Origin: Lachnospiraceae bacterium
Lineage (GTDB): Bacteria > Bacillota > Clostridia > Lachnospirales > Lachnospiraceae
Direction of reading: 5' to 3'
NCBI GenBank assembly: GCA_024693845.1
Contig: JAILKJ010000066.1
Location: 1-64,000 of the forward strand
DNA length: 64,000 nt
A program made the translations under genes and the position numbers. The stretch's first letter is position 1. Each line of letters begins with the position of its first letter. This document shows, in pieces, positions 53,560 to 62,114 of the stretch. The notes beneath the pieces were generated by a model. It was not told where the DNA came from. It searched no databases and worked only from the letters and a program-made list of their open reading frames with translations.

Positions 53560-55284
53560 CTGCAAAGAAACCATATGTGCATAGGTTCCGTTTTTATCCA
53601 TAAGTGATGCATGATCCCCCCGTTCAACGATCTCGCCACCCGAAACAACCAGGATCTGATCCGCATCCTTTATGGTCTTAAGCCTGTGGGCTATGACAAG
53701 AAGCGTCTTGTCTTTGCAAAGTTCCGAGATTGCCTCCTGGATGGCCCTTTCATTATCCGCATCCACACTTGCCGTTGCTTCATCAAGTATGACTATGGGA
53801 GAATCTTTCAGGATACATCTCGCGATGGAGATCCTCTGTTTTTCACCGCCCGATAACGAGGCACCGCCTTCTCCGATCACGGTATCAAAACCTTCCGGCA
53901 GCTGCATGATAAAATCGTAGCATCTTGCTTTTTTAGCGGCTTCTTCAACCTCTTCCCTTGTGGCATCCGGACGGCCTATGACAATATTGTTATAAACCGT
54001 ATCCTGGAACAGGTATACTCTCTGGAATACCATACTGATCTGATCCATCAGGCTTCCCAGGGATACATTCCGTATATCTTCTCCCCTGACAAGTATCCGT
54101 CCGCTTTTCACATCCCAGAATCGCGCCAGAAGGGATGCTATTGTCGACTTCCCTCCGCCACTCGGTCCCACAAGCGCCGTCATCTGTCCCTGTTTTATCT
54201 CAAAAGATACCTCTTTAAGTACATCTTTATCGGTGTAGGCAAAGCTGACATTATCATAGGCGATCTCCGCCGAAGAGGATCCTGCCTCCACCACATCTGC
54301 AAGCTGTTTCTTTCCTTCATCCGCAAGTTCTTCTGCGGCAAAAACCTCTTCGATCCTGTCAAGACTGGCATGTGTCACGGTGAGTCTTGCCATCTGGCTG
54401 TAGTAACTCTTGATCGCTACGAACATATCAAAAAGGAATAACGCCATCCCGACCATATATACGTCCGAGATCAGACCGGCATTGAACAGATATGCACACA
54501 GTGCAAGCACCAGCGCCGTGCCGATACCGAAGGTCAGATAAAGCGCTCTCGCCCAGGGCCCGTAAGCTATCTCAAAATCTATACTCTCCTTACAACTCTT
54601 TTCAAATTCATCTGTGAGTCTCTTGGATTTTTCCCCAAGCATGTTATAGGACTTGATGATCCCTATCCCTTCTGCGAAATCAAGCACTTCCCGGGACAGA
54701 GACTCACTTGCTTCCTGCTTGATCACCGAATGCTTCGTGGAAGTTTTCAGCATCAGATTTCCGACTATGATAAAGGCTGCAACAACCGCCAGTGCCAGCA
54801 GTCCGAGCCTTAGATCCATCACGAACATCATGGCCGTCATGATGCCCTGGGAAATGATAAAAGTCACCAGCTCGGATAAGACGCCCATACAGTTTTCCTC
54901 GATAAACACCATATCGGTAGCCAGGACCGAGCTGATCTTCCCCATATTTCCTTCCGTAAAATATCCCATGGGAAGCTTCCTCAGATGATCGCCCAGGCGC
55001 AGACGCATATCCGCAAACACCATATATCCGGCCGCCGATTGCAGTACATTGGATAAATGCTCAAACACTGCCTGCAGGATAACACTTAAAAGAACCGCCA
55101 CGCCCAGGAAGACGCATTTTCCCTTGTCCATCTGTCCCTGCATAAACCAGCTTATGCAGAAAAAACAAAGCACAAGCGGAGCCTTCAGCATGAGTCCTTT
55201 AAAGAAAGCCGTGATATAGGATGCGCGGATCCTTCCCTTATACTTTCCGGTATTATTAATAAGTCTGTGCATTATCTTTAACAT
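53551..55284 (-). CDS. ABC transporter with fused membrane and ATPase domains, module 1 second subunit
   Basis: 577 residues: exporter-fold membrane domain with about six TMs (~1-320), then the ATPase. Motifs: GPSGGGKSTIASLL (Walker A), VFQRVYLFQDTV (Q-loop), ASLSGGEKQRISIARCIL (signature), IVILDEATASVD (Walker B with catalytic Glu), IAHRL (switch). All ATP-site residues look normal. Paired with the gene 4 bp upstream as a likely heterodimer. Fused half-transporters of this fold are mostly exporters, but YbtPQ/IrtAB-like members import metal chelates, so direction and substrate are open. Paralogous to the genes at 57826 and 62115. Confidence 0.88.
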   Translation of the reverse strand: MLKIMHRLINNTGKYKGRIRASYITAFFKGLMLKAPLVLCFFCISWFMQGQMDKGKCVFLGVAVLLSVILQAVFEHLSNVLQSAAGYMVFADMRLRLGDHLRKLPMGYFTEGNMGKISSVLATDMVFIEENCMGVLSELVTFIISQGIMTAMMFVMDLRLGLLALAVVAAFIIVGNLMLKTSTKHSVIKQEASESLSREVLDFAEGIGIIKSYNMLGEKSKRLTDEFEKSCKESIDFEIAYGPWARALYLTFGIGTALVLALCAYLFNAGLISDVYMVGMALFLFDMFVAIKSYYSQMARLTVTHASLDRIEEVFAAEELADEGKKQLADVVEAGSSSAEIAYDNVSFAYTDKDVLKEVSFEIKQGQMTALVGPSGGGKSTIASLLARFWDVKSGRILVRGEDIRNVSLGSLMDQISMVFQRVYLFQDTVYNNIVIGRPDATREEVEEAAKKARCYDFIMQLPEGFDTVIGEGGASLSGGEKQRISIARCILKDSPIVILDEATASVDADNERAIQEAISELCKDKTLLVIAHRLKTIKDADQILVVSGGEIVERGDHASLMDKNGTYAHMVSLQAS

Positions 55285-55288
55285 GATC

Positions 55289-57022
55289 TTATGCCTCCCT
55301 CACCTTCCATGTGCTTGCAGAAACCGACGCATCCCACAGCTTCTTGTACTCGTTGCAGGAATCCAGCAGTTTGTCGTGGGTATCCGCCGCAATACAAACG
55401 CCCTCTTTCATCACGCAGATCTTATCGGCATTCTTGATGGTCGAAAGTCTGTGGGCAATAACAAGAACCGTCTTGTCTTTTACGATCTCATCCAGCGCCG
55501 CATTCATCTTCTCCTCATTTTCGGGATCCATAAATGCCGTAGCTTCATCCAGGACTATGATGGGTGCATTCTTAAGGATCGCCCTGGCAAGGGATATCCT
55601 TTGGCGTTCACCACCGGATAATTGTTTTCCACCGTCCCCGGCCTGTGTCTGTATACCGCCGGGAAGTCTTTCAAGGAACTCGTTGCACTGAGCTCTTTCG
55701 GCAGCCTTAAGCACTTCCTCTTTGGTGGCATCCGACTTTCCGATCAGAATGTTTTCATAAAGCGTTGTATTAAACAAAAACTGCTCCTGGGAAACAAATG
55801 CCACCTGGTCGTTCAGCGCTTCAAGGGACATATCGGTGATATCCTGCCCGCCTATGGTTATGCTTCCCGAATCACGGTCGTAATAATGTACAAGGAGCTT
55901 TGCCAGGGTTGACTTTCCGCTTCCGGATTCTCCCACAAGGGCTGTGGTCGTTCCCTGCTTAAGCGAAAGGTTCACGCCGTGAAGCACCTCCGTCTCCTCG
56001 TAGCCGAAGTGAACATCTTTAAATTCGACATTAAGATCCTTGCCTTTGAACTCAGAGGTTCCTTCCTTCAGAGGAGGATGTTCCATCATCTTCTCCAGCT
56101 CTGCGATCTTATAATCCAGCTGCGGAAACTTTCCCGCAAAATTCAGTGCCTTCAGTACTGACGGACCTACGGCAAAGGACATGCAGAAGACAAGCACCAT
56201 CTTATCAAGACTGATCGTTCCTCCAAGCACCATCAAGGATCCGAAAGGAAGCATCAACAGTACAAGACAAGGAAGCACGCTGGAATAGATCGCCATCCAG
56301 GGCCAGCAAACTTTATACCAGTCAAGTGTAAAGTCCCGATAGCTTCTTACCACATCGCCGAAACGCTTATAAGAATCGCCATCCTTATTGAAGACTTTAA
56401 CTACCTCCATACCGTTAACATACTCGATGATCGTATTGTTCATGTTCGCGGCAGATTCATAATAGGCATTCATCTTCTCCAGTCCGGATTTCATCATCAT
56501 GCCCATGGCAAACATTCCTATTACTAAGGGTACAAGGGATAAAAGTCCCAGCCTCCAGTTGAACACGAACATAAGTACAATGATGATCACCGGGATCGCG
56601 ATATTGGCTATTCCTTCAGGTATCGCATGGGCAAGCAAAAGCTCGACCTGATCGATATCATCCGTAAATACTTTCTTAATGCGGCCTGTACCCAGTTCAC
56701 TGATATTACCAAGGGGCTGTTTTTCAAGCTTGCCCTGCAAAGACACTCTCAGGTTTTTCAGGGTGTTATAGGCACTGATATGGGAAAACGTAAGTCCCTG
56801 TACATATGTGACCGAAAAGATGATCTCACATGCCGCAATGATCACAACCCTGAGAAGAATATAAGAAGCATCGATATGCTCTCCCCGGGTAAGCGGTGAG
56901 ATGATCTGGTAAAGAAAGAAGTAAGGTACGATATTGGCAATGATGCCTATGCACATCATGATCGTGGCCCATACGGTATACTTCTTGTATTCCCCTATGT
57001 AAGGGGATACTCTCTTAAACAT
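55289..57022 (-). CDS. ABC transporter with fused membrane and ATPase domains, module 1 first subunit
   Basis: 577 residues: six-TM membrane domain (~15-310) and ATPase with [56 protein letters not shown] and IAHRLSTI. The N-terminus (VSPYIGEYKKYTVWATIMM) matches the first subunits of the neighbouring modules rather than the second ones. AAGGAGGAAACAAA precedes the ATG. It starts 23 bp after a perfect-looking palindrome at 57045-57062 and follows the TetR gene at 57105. The substrate is unknown. Confidence 0.88.
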   Translation of the reverse strand: MFKRVSPYIGEYKKYTVWATIMMCIGIIANIVPYFFLYQIISPLTRGEHIDASYILLRVVIIAACEIIFSVTYVQGLTFSHISAYNTLKNLRVSLQGKLEKQPLGNISELGTGRIKKVFTDDIDQVELLLAHAIPEGIANIAIPVIIIVLMFVFNWRLGLLSLVPLVIGMFAMGMMMKSGLEKMNAYYESAANMNNTIIEYVNGMEVVKVFNKDGDSYKRFGDVVRSYRDFTLDWYKVCWPWMAIYSSVLPCLVLLMLPFGSLMVLGGTISLDKMVLVFCMSFAVGPSVLKALNFAGKFPQLDYKIAELEKMMEHPPLKEGTSEFKGKDLNVEFKDVHFGYEETEVLHGVNLSLKQGTTTALVGESGSGKSTLAKLLVHYYDRDSGSITIGGQDITDMSLEALNDQVAFVSQEQFLFNTTLYENILIGKSDATKEEVLKAAERAQCNEFLERLPGGIQTQAGDGGKQLSGGERQRISLARAILKNAPIIVLDEATAFMDPENEEKMNAALDEIVKDKTVLVIAHRLSTIKNADKICVMKEGVCIAADTHDKLLDSCNEYKKLWDASVSASTWKVREA

Positions 57023-57044
57023 TTTGTTTCCTCCTTTTATCGTA

Positions 57045-57062
57045 GGTTAGTTGTAACTAACC
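57045..57062. promoter_or_regulatory. Palindromic operator ahead of ABC module 1
   Basis: GGTTAGTTGTAACTAACC: 8-bp arms around a 2-bp centre, 23 bp before the transporter start codon. The core differs at only two central positions from the palindrome in front of module 2 (61325-61343). Confidence 0.65.
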
Positions 57063-57076
57063 GAATATCTATTTTT

Positions 57077-57110
57077 AAGCCGTCATATGACGGCTTATTA
57101 TTTTTTATTT
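57077..57110. terminator. Hairpin between TetR gene 1 and ABC module 1
   Basis: A perfect 10-bp stem AAGCCGTCAT / ATGACGGCTT (57077-57096) with T-rich sequence only on the plus-strand side. For the minus-strand TetR transcript it lacks a proper T tract, so its action as a terminator is doubtful. Confidence 0.35.
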
Positions 57111-57719
57111 CATTTCCAGTGCTTTTTTCCAATCATAGAATCTGCACATGACCCTGCAATGATCTTCTATTTCCTTCCAGGTCATCTTATGAACAAATGG
57201 CTCGTAGATCGCTGTCCAAAATGATGTACAAAGCACATGCATTTCTTCTCGGGAAATATCTGCTTTCGCCAGTCCACGTTTTTTTGCCTCCAGATAATAC
57301 TGCATATATGCATCAGTCATTCTCAGGGCAAATTCATGTCCGTAATTTTCGTAGATCGTTCCCGCAGATTTCTCCAAAAGCAGCACAAAATCATCTCTAA
57401 TCTTCCAAAGCGTTGCGAAAAGCTCCAGAACAAATTCCTGATTCATGTCCCAGGTATCACGAACTTCTTCATCCGTCATCACGGAAAAATCCATATCCGT
57501 TCGAACGTTCACAAAGCTGTCCAGAATATCAGCTGTATCCTTCACTACCGCACAAAAGAGTTCTTCTTTACCCTTATACCTCTTATATACTGCCCCGGTC
57601 GTAACACCGGCATTATCACAAATGGTCTTCAGATCAGCCTTTATGAAGCCGTTTTTCTTAAACTCTTTTCGAGCACTTTGTATTAATCTGGGGTCAATAC
57701 TTGTATCTCTGACAGACAT
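57105..57719 (-). CDS. TetR/AcrR-family regulator 1
   Basis: 204 residues from the ATG at 57717-57719 (TTTGGAGAGATA upstream). The N-terminal HTH has ARKEFKKNGFIKADLKTICD and AGVTTGAVYKRYKGKEELF, the hallmark of TetR. The C-terminal helical ligand domain is variable (RGLAKADISREEMHVLCTSF). It sits between modules 1 and 2 and points toward module 1. Its promoter is covered by a 39-bp palindrome, so it likely represses itself; whether it also controls the transporter pair, which has a different palindrome, is unclear. Confidence 0.88.
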   Translation of the reverse strand: MSVRDTSIDPRLIQSARKEFKKNGFIKADLKTICDNAGVTTGAVYKRYKGKEELFCAVVKDTADILDSFVNVRTDMDFSVMTDEEVRDTWDMNQEFVLELFATLWKIRDDFVLLLEKSAGTIYENYGHEFALRMTDAYMQYYLEAKKRGLAKADISREEMHVLCTSFWTAIYEPFVHKMTWKEIEDHCRVMCRFYDWKKALEMK

Positions 57720-57732
57720 TATCTCTCCAAAT

Positions 57733-57795
57733 AAAAATGTTACCGATAATTCGATTACCGATAACATTTTTACCAGATTTTCGCATCTTTGTCAA
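57733..57795 (-). promoter_or_regulatory. Promoter and operator of TetR gene 1
   Basis: TTGACA (57790-57795), 17-bp spacer and TAAAAA (57767-57772) on the minus strand. A dyad spanning 57733-57771 overlaps the -10: outer arms AAAAATGTTA / TAACATTTTT are perfect, and the inner part contains TTACCGATAA twice as a direct repeat. Confidence 0.7.
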
Positions 57796-57825
57796 TATTA
57801 TGTCTTAATAATCTTATGCCCGTCT

Positions 57826-59562
57826 TTATGCAGTCTGCATCTTCCAGCAGGCTGCTTCTTCTCTCAGTTTTATGAATCTACTGTATTTGTCACTGTTTCT
57901 CAGCAGTTCTTCATGGGTACCGTTACTGATACCTCCCGCGTCTAGTACCACGATTTGATCGGCATTTCGGATCGTCTTAAGCCTGTGTGCTATCATGATC
58001 ACCGTTTTGTTTTCCGTCAGAGCATCAAAAGCGGCGATCAGTTTATCTTCATTCTCAGGATCCACGTTGGCTGTTGCCTCATCCAGGATGATGATCGGAG
58101 CATCCTTAAGGATCGCTCTGGCAATGGATATCCTCTGCTTCTCACCGCCCGATAGCGTCGCCCCGCCTTCTCCGATCACGGTGGAATAGCCATCGGGAAG
58201 TGACATGATAAAGTCATGGCAGCATGCTTTTTTTGCAGCCGCTACAACATCTTCATGGCTTGCATTTTTCATCCCGAACTTTATGTTGTTTTCAATCGTA
58301 TCCGCAAACAGATAGACATTTTGAAAAACCATACTGATCCGCGACATCAGGCTTTCCAATGTATAGTCTCTTACATCCCTGCCACCGACGGAAATGCTTC
58401 CTTTATCCACATCCCAGAAACGTGCGATCAGCATGGCAAGCGTTGTTTTTCCGGCACCGGATGAACCCACGAAGGCGGTCATGGTCTTTTCGGGGATTTC
58501 AAGACTCACATCTTTTAACACCTCATTGTCACCGTATGCGAAGGATACATGATCGATCGATATATCATAATGCTCCGGATCATACTCCCTGCCGTTTTCA
58601 TCCATGACAGGAAGGGAATTGATCTTTTCGGTCTCCTCTATAGAGCTTGAAACCACCCTTAAAACAGTAAGCCCCGCTCCGGTCTGCTCTATATCGGCGA
58701 ATACCTGGAAAGATATGATCAGAGCCATCAATGCATATGTTATCGACATGTTTCCGGTAATAAAGAGCGCCACGGCCGCAAAAATGAACAGCGCTTTAAA
58801 AGCCCCCAGGACGGTCCCCTGGATCTGTCCGTAAGGAATGAAAAGCCTCTCCAGGGCCAGGTTACTGTCCCTGTTGTCATCGATGGCTTTTTTCAGAGCC
58901 TCATCTCCCCTGCCTGTCAGGTTAAAGGATTTGATCACGCTCATCCCCTGAAGGCTTTCCAGTACTCTTGATACCAGAGCCGCCTCGTTTTTCTGCCTGG
59001 CCGGAGACAAAGCCCGGCTTTTCTTTTCCATGGATGATGTGATGAGCATATAAACCGTCATGCCGATCAGATCGATCAGCCCCAGTCGCCAATCGAAAAA
59101 TAAGATGCAGATCAAAAATACAACGGAATTCATCAATCCGCTGAGGATCTGAACAATAACATTCGCCCCCTGATTTTCAACCACATCCAATACGGTGGTC
59201 GCGATGCCTGTAACCTGATCCAGGTTGTTGTCATCGAAGTAGCCCATGGGGACCTTCTTCAGTCTTTCAGCGATATCCAGCCTCTTATACGCACTCATAT
59301 AATAGCCTGCGTGAACGCCCTGAAGATCCGCTGCCATTTTCAGAATAAGCTGCCCCAGGATACTTATGCCCAGTAACAAAAGTGCTGTCCAAGCCGGCTT
59401 CATACTGCGGTCACCTTCTTCAAATGCCAGGATGACAAAATAGATCGCGCCCATTCTGAACATTGAAAACAGGGACTTTATAAATGAGAATGTGATCGCC
59501 CGATAGATTTTATGCTTTTCCTTTCCTGAAAAGTCTATGATTTTTCTGATTGCTTCAAGCAT
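57826..59562 (-). CDS. ABC transporter with fused membrane and ATPase domains, module 2 second subunit
   Basis: 578 residues: six-TM domain and ATPase with VGSSGAGKTTLAMLI, VFQNVYLFADTI, ATLSGGEKQRISIARAIL, IIILDEATANVD and IAHRL. It begins MLEAIRKIIDFSGKEKHKIY, like the second subunits of modules 1 and 3, and ends with a Lys/Glu-rich tail and EEAACWKMQ, similar to the EAENWQIA end of the module 3 gene. The ATG overlaps the upstream stop (TAATG), so both subunits are made in step. TetR gene 1 starts 100 bp downstream with its own promoter. Confidence 0.88.
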   Translation of the reverse strand: MLEAIRKIIDFSGKEKHKIYRAITFSFIKSLFSMFRMGAIYFVILAFEEGDRSMKPAWTALLLLGISILGQLILKMAADLQGVHAGYYMSAYKRLDIAERLKKVPMGYFDDNNLDQVTGIATTVLDVVENQGANVIVQILSGLMNSVVFLICILFFDWRLGLIDLIGMTVYMLITSSMEKKSRALSPARQKNEAALVSRVLESLQGMSVIKSFNLTGRGDEALKKAIDDNRDSNLALERLFIPYGQIQGTVLGAFKALFIFAAVALFITGNMSITYALMALIISFQVFADIEQTGAGLTVLRVVSSSIEETEKINSLPVMDENGREYDPEHYDISIDHVSFAYGDNEVLKDVSLEIPEKTMTAFVGSSGAGKTTLAMLIARFWDVDKGSISVGGRDVRDYTLESLMSRISMVFQNVYLFADTIENNIKFGMKNASHEDVVAAAKKACCHDFIMSLPDGYSTVIGEGGATLSGGEKQRISIARAILKDAPIIILDEATANVDPENEDKLIAAFDALTENKTVIMIAHRLKTIRNADQIVVLDAGGISNGTHEELLRNSDKYSRFIKLREEAACWKMQTA

Positions 59563-61304
59563 TATGCTGCGCCTCCTTCACTGATATGTGCCTGCCACAT
59601 GGCATTATAAAGATCACTGTCTTTAAGGAGCTCACTGTGCGTTCCGGAGCATTCGACCGATCCGTTGTTGATCAGTACGATCTGGTCGGCATTCGTGACA
59701 GTAGAAAGCCTGTGTGCAATGATGATAACGGTTTTATCTTTCATCAACTCGGTAAGCGCACGTTGTATAACAGCCTCGTTTTCCGGATCGATATAAGCTG
59801 TAGCTTCATCAAGGATCACGACGGGAGCATCTTTCAGCATGGCTCTGGCGATAGCGATACGCTGTCGTTCGCCTCCCGACAAGCGTGCCCCGCCGCTTCC
59901 TACATTTGTTTCATATCCCTGCGGAAGAGCCATTATGAATTCATCGCAGCCGGAAGCTTTGGCAGCCTTGCGAACCATCTCATCGGAAGCCGATGTATTA
60001 CCCATGCGGATATTGTTCATAATCGTATCGTCAAACAGCCAGTTATCCTGTGATACATAAGCAACCTGGTCATAGAGCTGATTTAAAGGGATCGATCTTA
60101 AGTCTTTCCCATCCATCTTTATCAAGCCGTCTTTCACATCCCAAAAGCCGCCGACAAGCTTGGCGATCGTGGATTTTCCGCTCCCGGAAGGGCCCACAAG
60201 CGCAGTAAAGCTTTTCTCAGGGATCGAGAGATTGACGTGGTGAAGAACTTCCTCATCTTCATGATAAGAATAGTTGACATCACAAAACTCTATATTGTGT
60301 GTAGTGAAAGTAACCGGTGTCTCCGAGTGTTCCTGCTCCTCCCCGGCCAGAAGTTTGTCTACCGTAGCCACCGTGGTCGACACTTTTGCCGAGGAGTCCG
60401 TGAACTGGATCGCAGCAAGGATAGGTCCGACAATGCACATGGAAAGCATGATCGAAGTCATGAAAACATCCGCGGAAATACTGCCCGAAATATACATCCA
60501 CCATCCGATCGGCAATACCGTGATCAGGGTACAGGGCGCAATCGTATAACAAAGCGCCTGGTAGCTTTCCGTTTTCTTCATCCAGTAGCAGTAAAAAGAG
60601 GCGTTTGCAATCACCTTATCTTTGAATTTCTGAAATGATGACCTGCTTTGACTGTATGCTTTGATCACCTCGATACCATGGACGTATTCAACAATACTTG
60701 CATTCATGTCCTGTGTGATCTCCACGGAATTCCTGTAATCTTCAGAATAGCTGGCAGCAATAAATCCGAAAAACATAAGGCCGACAGGTACCGAGATCAG
60801 GCATATGAGTCCCATTCTCCAGTCAACAATCATCATGTAGATCCAAACAGCTATTGCTCCGATAATATTGGATGTAAGCTCCGGTATCATATGCGCTATC
60901 GGCCGTTCCATCCGCTCCACCTCATCAACAATGATCTGCTTGAGTTTGCCGCTGGAGGTGTCGATGATCGTACCAAGGGGCATTCTGGGAAGCTTTGCAA
61001 AGATCTGCTTGCGTATTTCCCCAAGCAAAGCAAAGGCCGCCTTATGACTGGCGCTCAGACCCATTGCATAAAACAAGCTCTTACAAGCAAAACCCGCAAA
61101 AGCAGCTGCAACAAATACCAGATAATAACTCCATTCCCTGATCCCGGATATCATTCCCGAAATGATCTTTGCCGCGGAAACAAAGGGAATGATCCCGGAT
61201 ACCACACCAAGCACTGCCAGCAGAACGGACAGAAGCAGTCTTCCGTGTTCGGGTTTTGCAATCTCCCATATCCTTGCCATGGGATTTGACTTTTGTACTT
61301 TCAT
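59562..61304 (-). CDS. ABC transporter with fused membrane and ATPase domains, module 2 first subunit
   Basis: 580 residues from the ATG at 61302-61304; a GTG four codons earlier lies inside the GGAGGTG ribosome site and is excluded. Six TMs, then VGPSGSGKSTIAKLV, VSQDNWLFDDTI, ARLSGGERQRIAIARAML, VVILDEATAYID and IAHRLSTV. The C-terminus YNAMWQAHISEGG matches the partial gene at the window end (YQRMWQAHIGARN), showing that modules 2 and 3 are paralogous. An operator-like palindrome lies 21 bp upstream. Confidence 0.88.
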   Translation of the reverse strand: MKVQKSNPMARIWEIAKPEHGRLLLSVLLAVLGVVSGIIPFVSAAKIISGMISGIREWSYYLVFVAAAFAGFACKSLFYAMGLSASHKAAFALLGEIRKQIFAKLPRMPLGTIIDTSSGKLKQIIVDEVERMERPIAHMIPELTSNIIGAIAVWIYMMIVDWRMGLICLISVPVGLMFFGFIAASYSEDYRNSVEITQDMNASIVEYVHGIEVIKAYSQSRSSFQKFKDKVIANASFYCYWMKKTESYQALCYTIAPCTLITVLPIGWWMYISGSISADVFMTSIMLSMCIVGPILAAIQFTDSSAKVSTTVATVDKLLAGEEQEHSETPVTFTTHNIEFCDVNYSYHEDEEVLHHVNLSIPEKSFTALVGPSGSGKSTIAKLVGGFWDVKDGLIKMDGKDLRSIPLNQLYDQVAYVSQDNWLFDDTIMNNIRMGNTSASDEMVRKAAKASGCDEFIMALPQGYETNVGSGGARLSGGERQRIAIARAMLKDAPVVILDEATAYIDPENEAVIQRALTELMKDKTVIIIAHRLSTVTNADQIVLINNGSVECSGTHSELLKDSDLYNAMWQAHISEGGAA

Positions 61305-61324
61305 TTTATAAAGCACCTCCTATC

Positions 61325-61343
61325 GGTTAGTCATAACTAACTT
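61325..61343. promoter_or_regulatory. Palindromic operator ahead of ABC module 2
   Basis: GGTTAGTCATAACTAACTT contains the core GTTAGTCATAACTAAC, 14 of 16 bases identical to the core ahead of module 1 (GTTAGTTGTAACTAAC). It lies 21 bp before the transporter start. Confidence 0.65.
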
Positions 61344-61350
61344 ACATGTA

Positions 61351-61388
61351 TAAAAATCGCCTTCTCTTTGAATTGATCGGAGAAGGCG
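61351..61388 (-). terminator. Terminator of TetR gene 2
   Basis: On the minus strand the stem CGCCTTCTC / GAGAAGGCG (61358-61366 and 61380-61388) is followed by ATTTTTATACAT. It separates the regulator transcript from the module 2 transporter genes, which therefore need their own promoter near the palindrome. Confidence 0.75.
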
Positions 61389-61396
61389 TTTCTATC

Positions 61397-62008
61397 CTAA
61401 TATCCGAAGAATTCTCTCCAGGCCTTGGAAAAGAACCGGTCCAGAGTATCCGCATAATGCATGGCCTGCTTCCTGGTAAGCCCATGTTCTACCGTCTGAA
61501 ATACGGCACTTATATTGGTCGTGGTCAATAGATGAAGCTCTCTTTTGTCAAATTCATGAAGCTTTACCCCCTGCTTTTTAAGCGCATCCATAAAAGAAAG
61601 CGTCATTTCTTCTTCCAATACGGCAAGATCATGAAGAAAGCTTTCATATTTTGTCCCCCGAGACTTGCAGATGATCAGGCGAAAAGCATCCAGATGGTCA
61701 TAAATATATGTGATCGAGAGCTTTGCGTCCTGTCCGGTCTCCAGAAAACTCAGATCCCCGCTTCCGATAAACTGCTCCTGTGCGTCCGCTTCCTGATGAA
61801 AAATACTAAGCAGTCCCTGACAGGCGGGCTCGACCAGGGCAGAGAACATTTCCTCTTTGCTTGCAAAATGCTTGTACAGTCCGGATGCGCTCATCCCTGC
61901 TTCTTCCGCAATATGACGCATGGAGGCGTCCGTAAAACCGTACGTCAGAAATTCTTTCTTTGCCGCTGCTACTATTTTTTCATGGTTTTCCGTTTTATCG
62001 ATAGGCAT
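61397..62008 (-). CDS. TetR/AcrR-family regulator 2
   Basis: 203 residues from the ATG at 62006-62008, with GAGGTGA 7 nt upstream; longer in-frame starts run through the operator. HTH: AAAKKEFLTYGFTDASMRHI and AEEAGMSASGLYKHFASKEE. The C-terminal ligand domain differs from TetR 1 (THNISAVFQ-type residues TTTNISAVFQTVEHGLTR), so it should sense something else. It lies between modules 2 and 3, pointing at module 2, and is separated from it by a terminator. Confidence 0.88.
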   Translation of the reverse strand: MPIDKTENHEKIVAAAKKEFLTYGFTDASMRHIAEEAGMSASGLYKHFASKEEMFSALVEPACQGLLSIFHQEADAQEQFIGSGDLSFLETGQDAKLSITYIYDHLDAFRLIICKSRGTKYESFLHDLAVLEEEMTLSFMDALKKQGVKLHEFDKRELHLLTTTNISAVFQTVEHGLTRKQAMHYADTLDRFFSKAWREFFGY

Positions 62009-62027
62009 CTGTATCACCTCACATAAA

Positions 62028-62083
62028 AGCGAACACCGTACGCTCTCGATTAAGAGAATACAGTGTTCGCTCTTATTTGTCAA
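62028..62083 (-). promoter_or_regulatory. Promoter and operator of TetR gene 2
   Basis: TTGACA (62078-62083), 17-bp spacer and TATTCT (62055-62060) on the minus strand. Arms AGCGAACACCGTA (62028-62040) and TACAGTGTTCGCT (62059-62071) form an inverted repeat with one mismatch; one arm fills the spacer between -35 and -10, the other lies downstream of the start point. Confidence 0.75.
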
Positions 62084-62114
62084 GTACTGTTTTAAATTTT
62101 TGCTTCTGAGCTAC

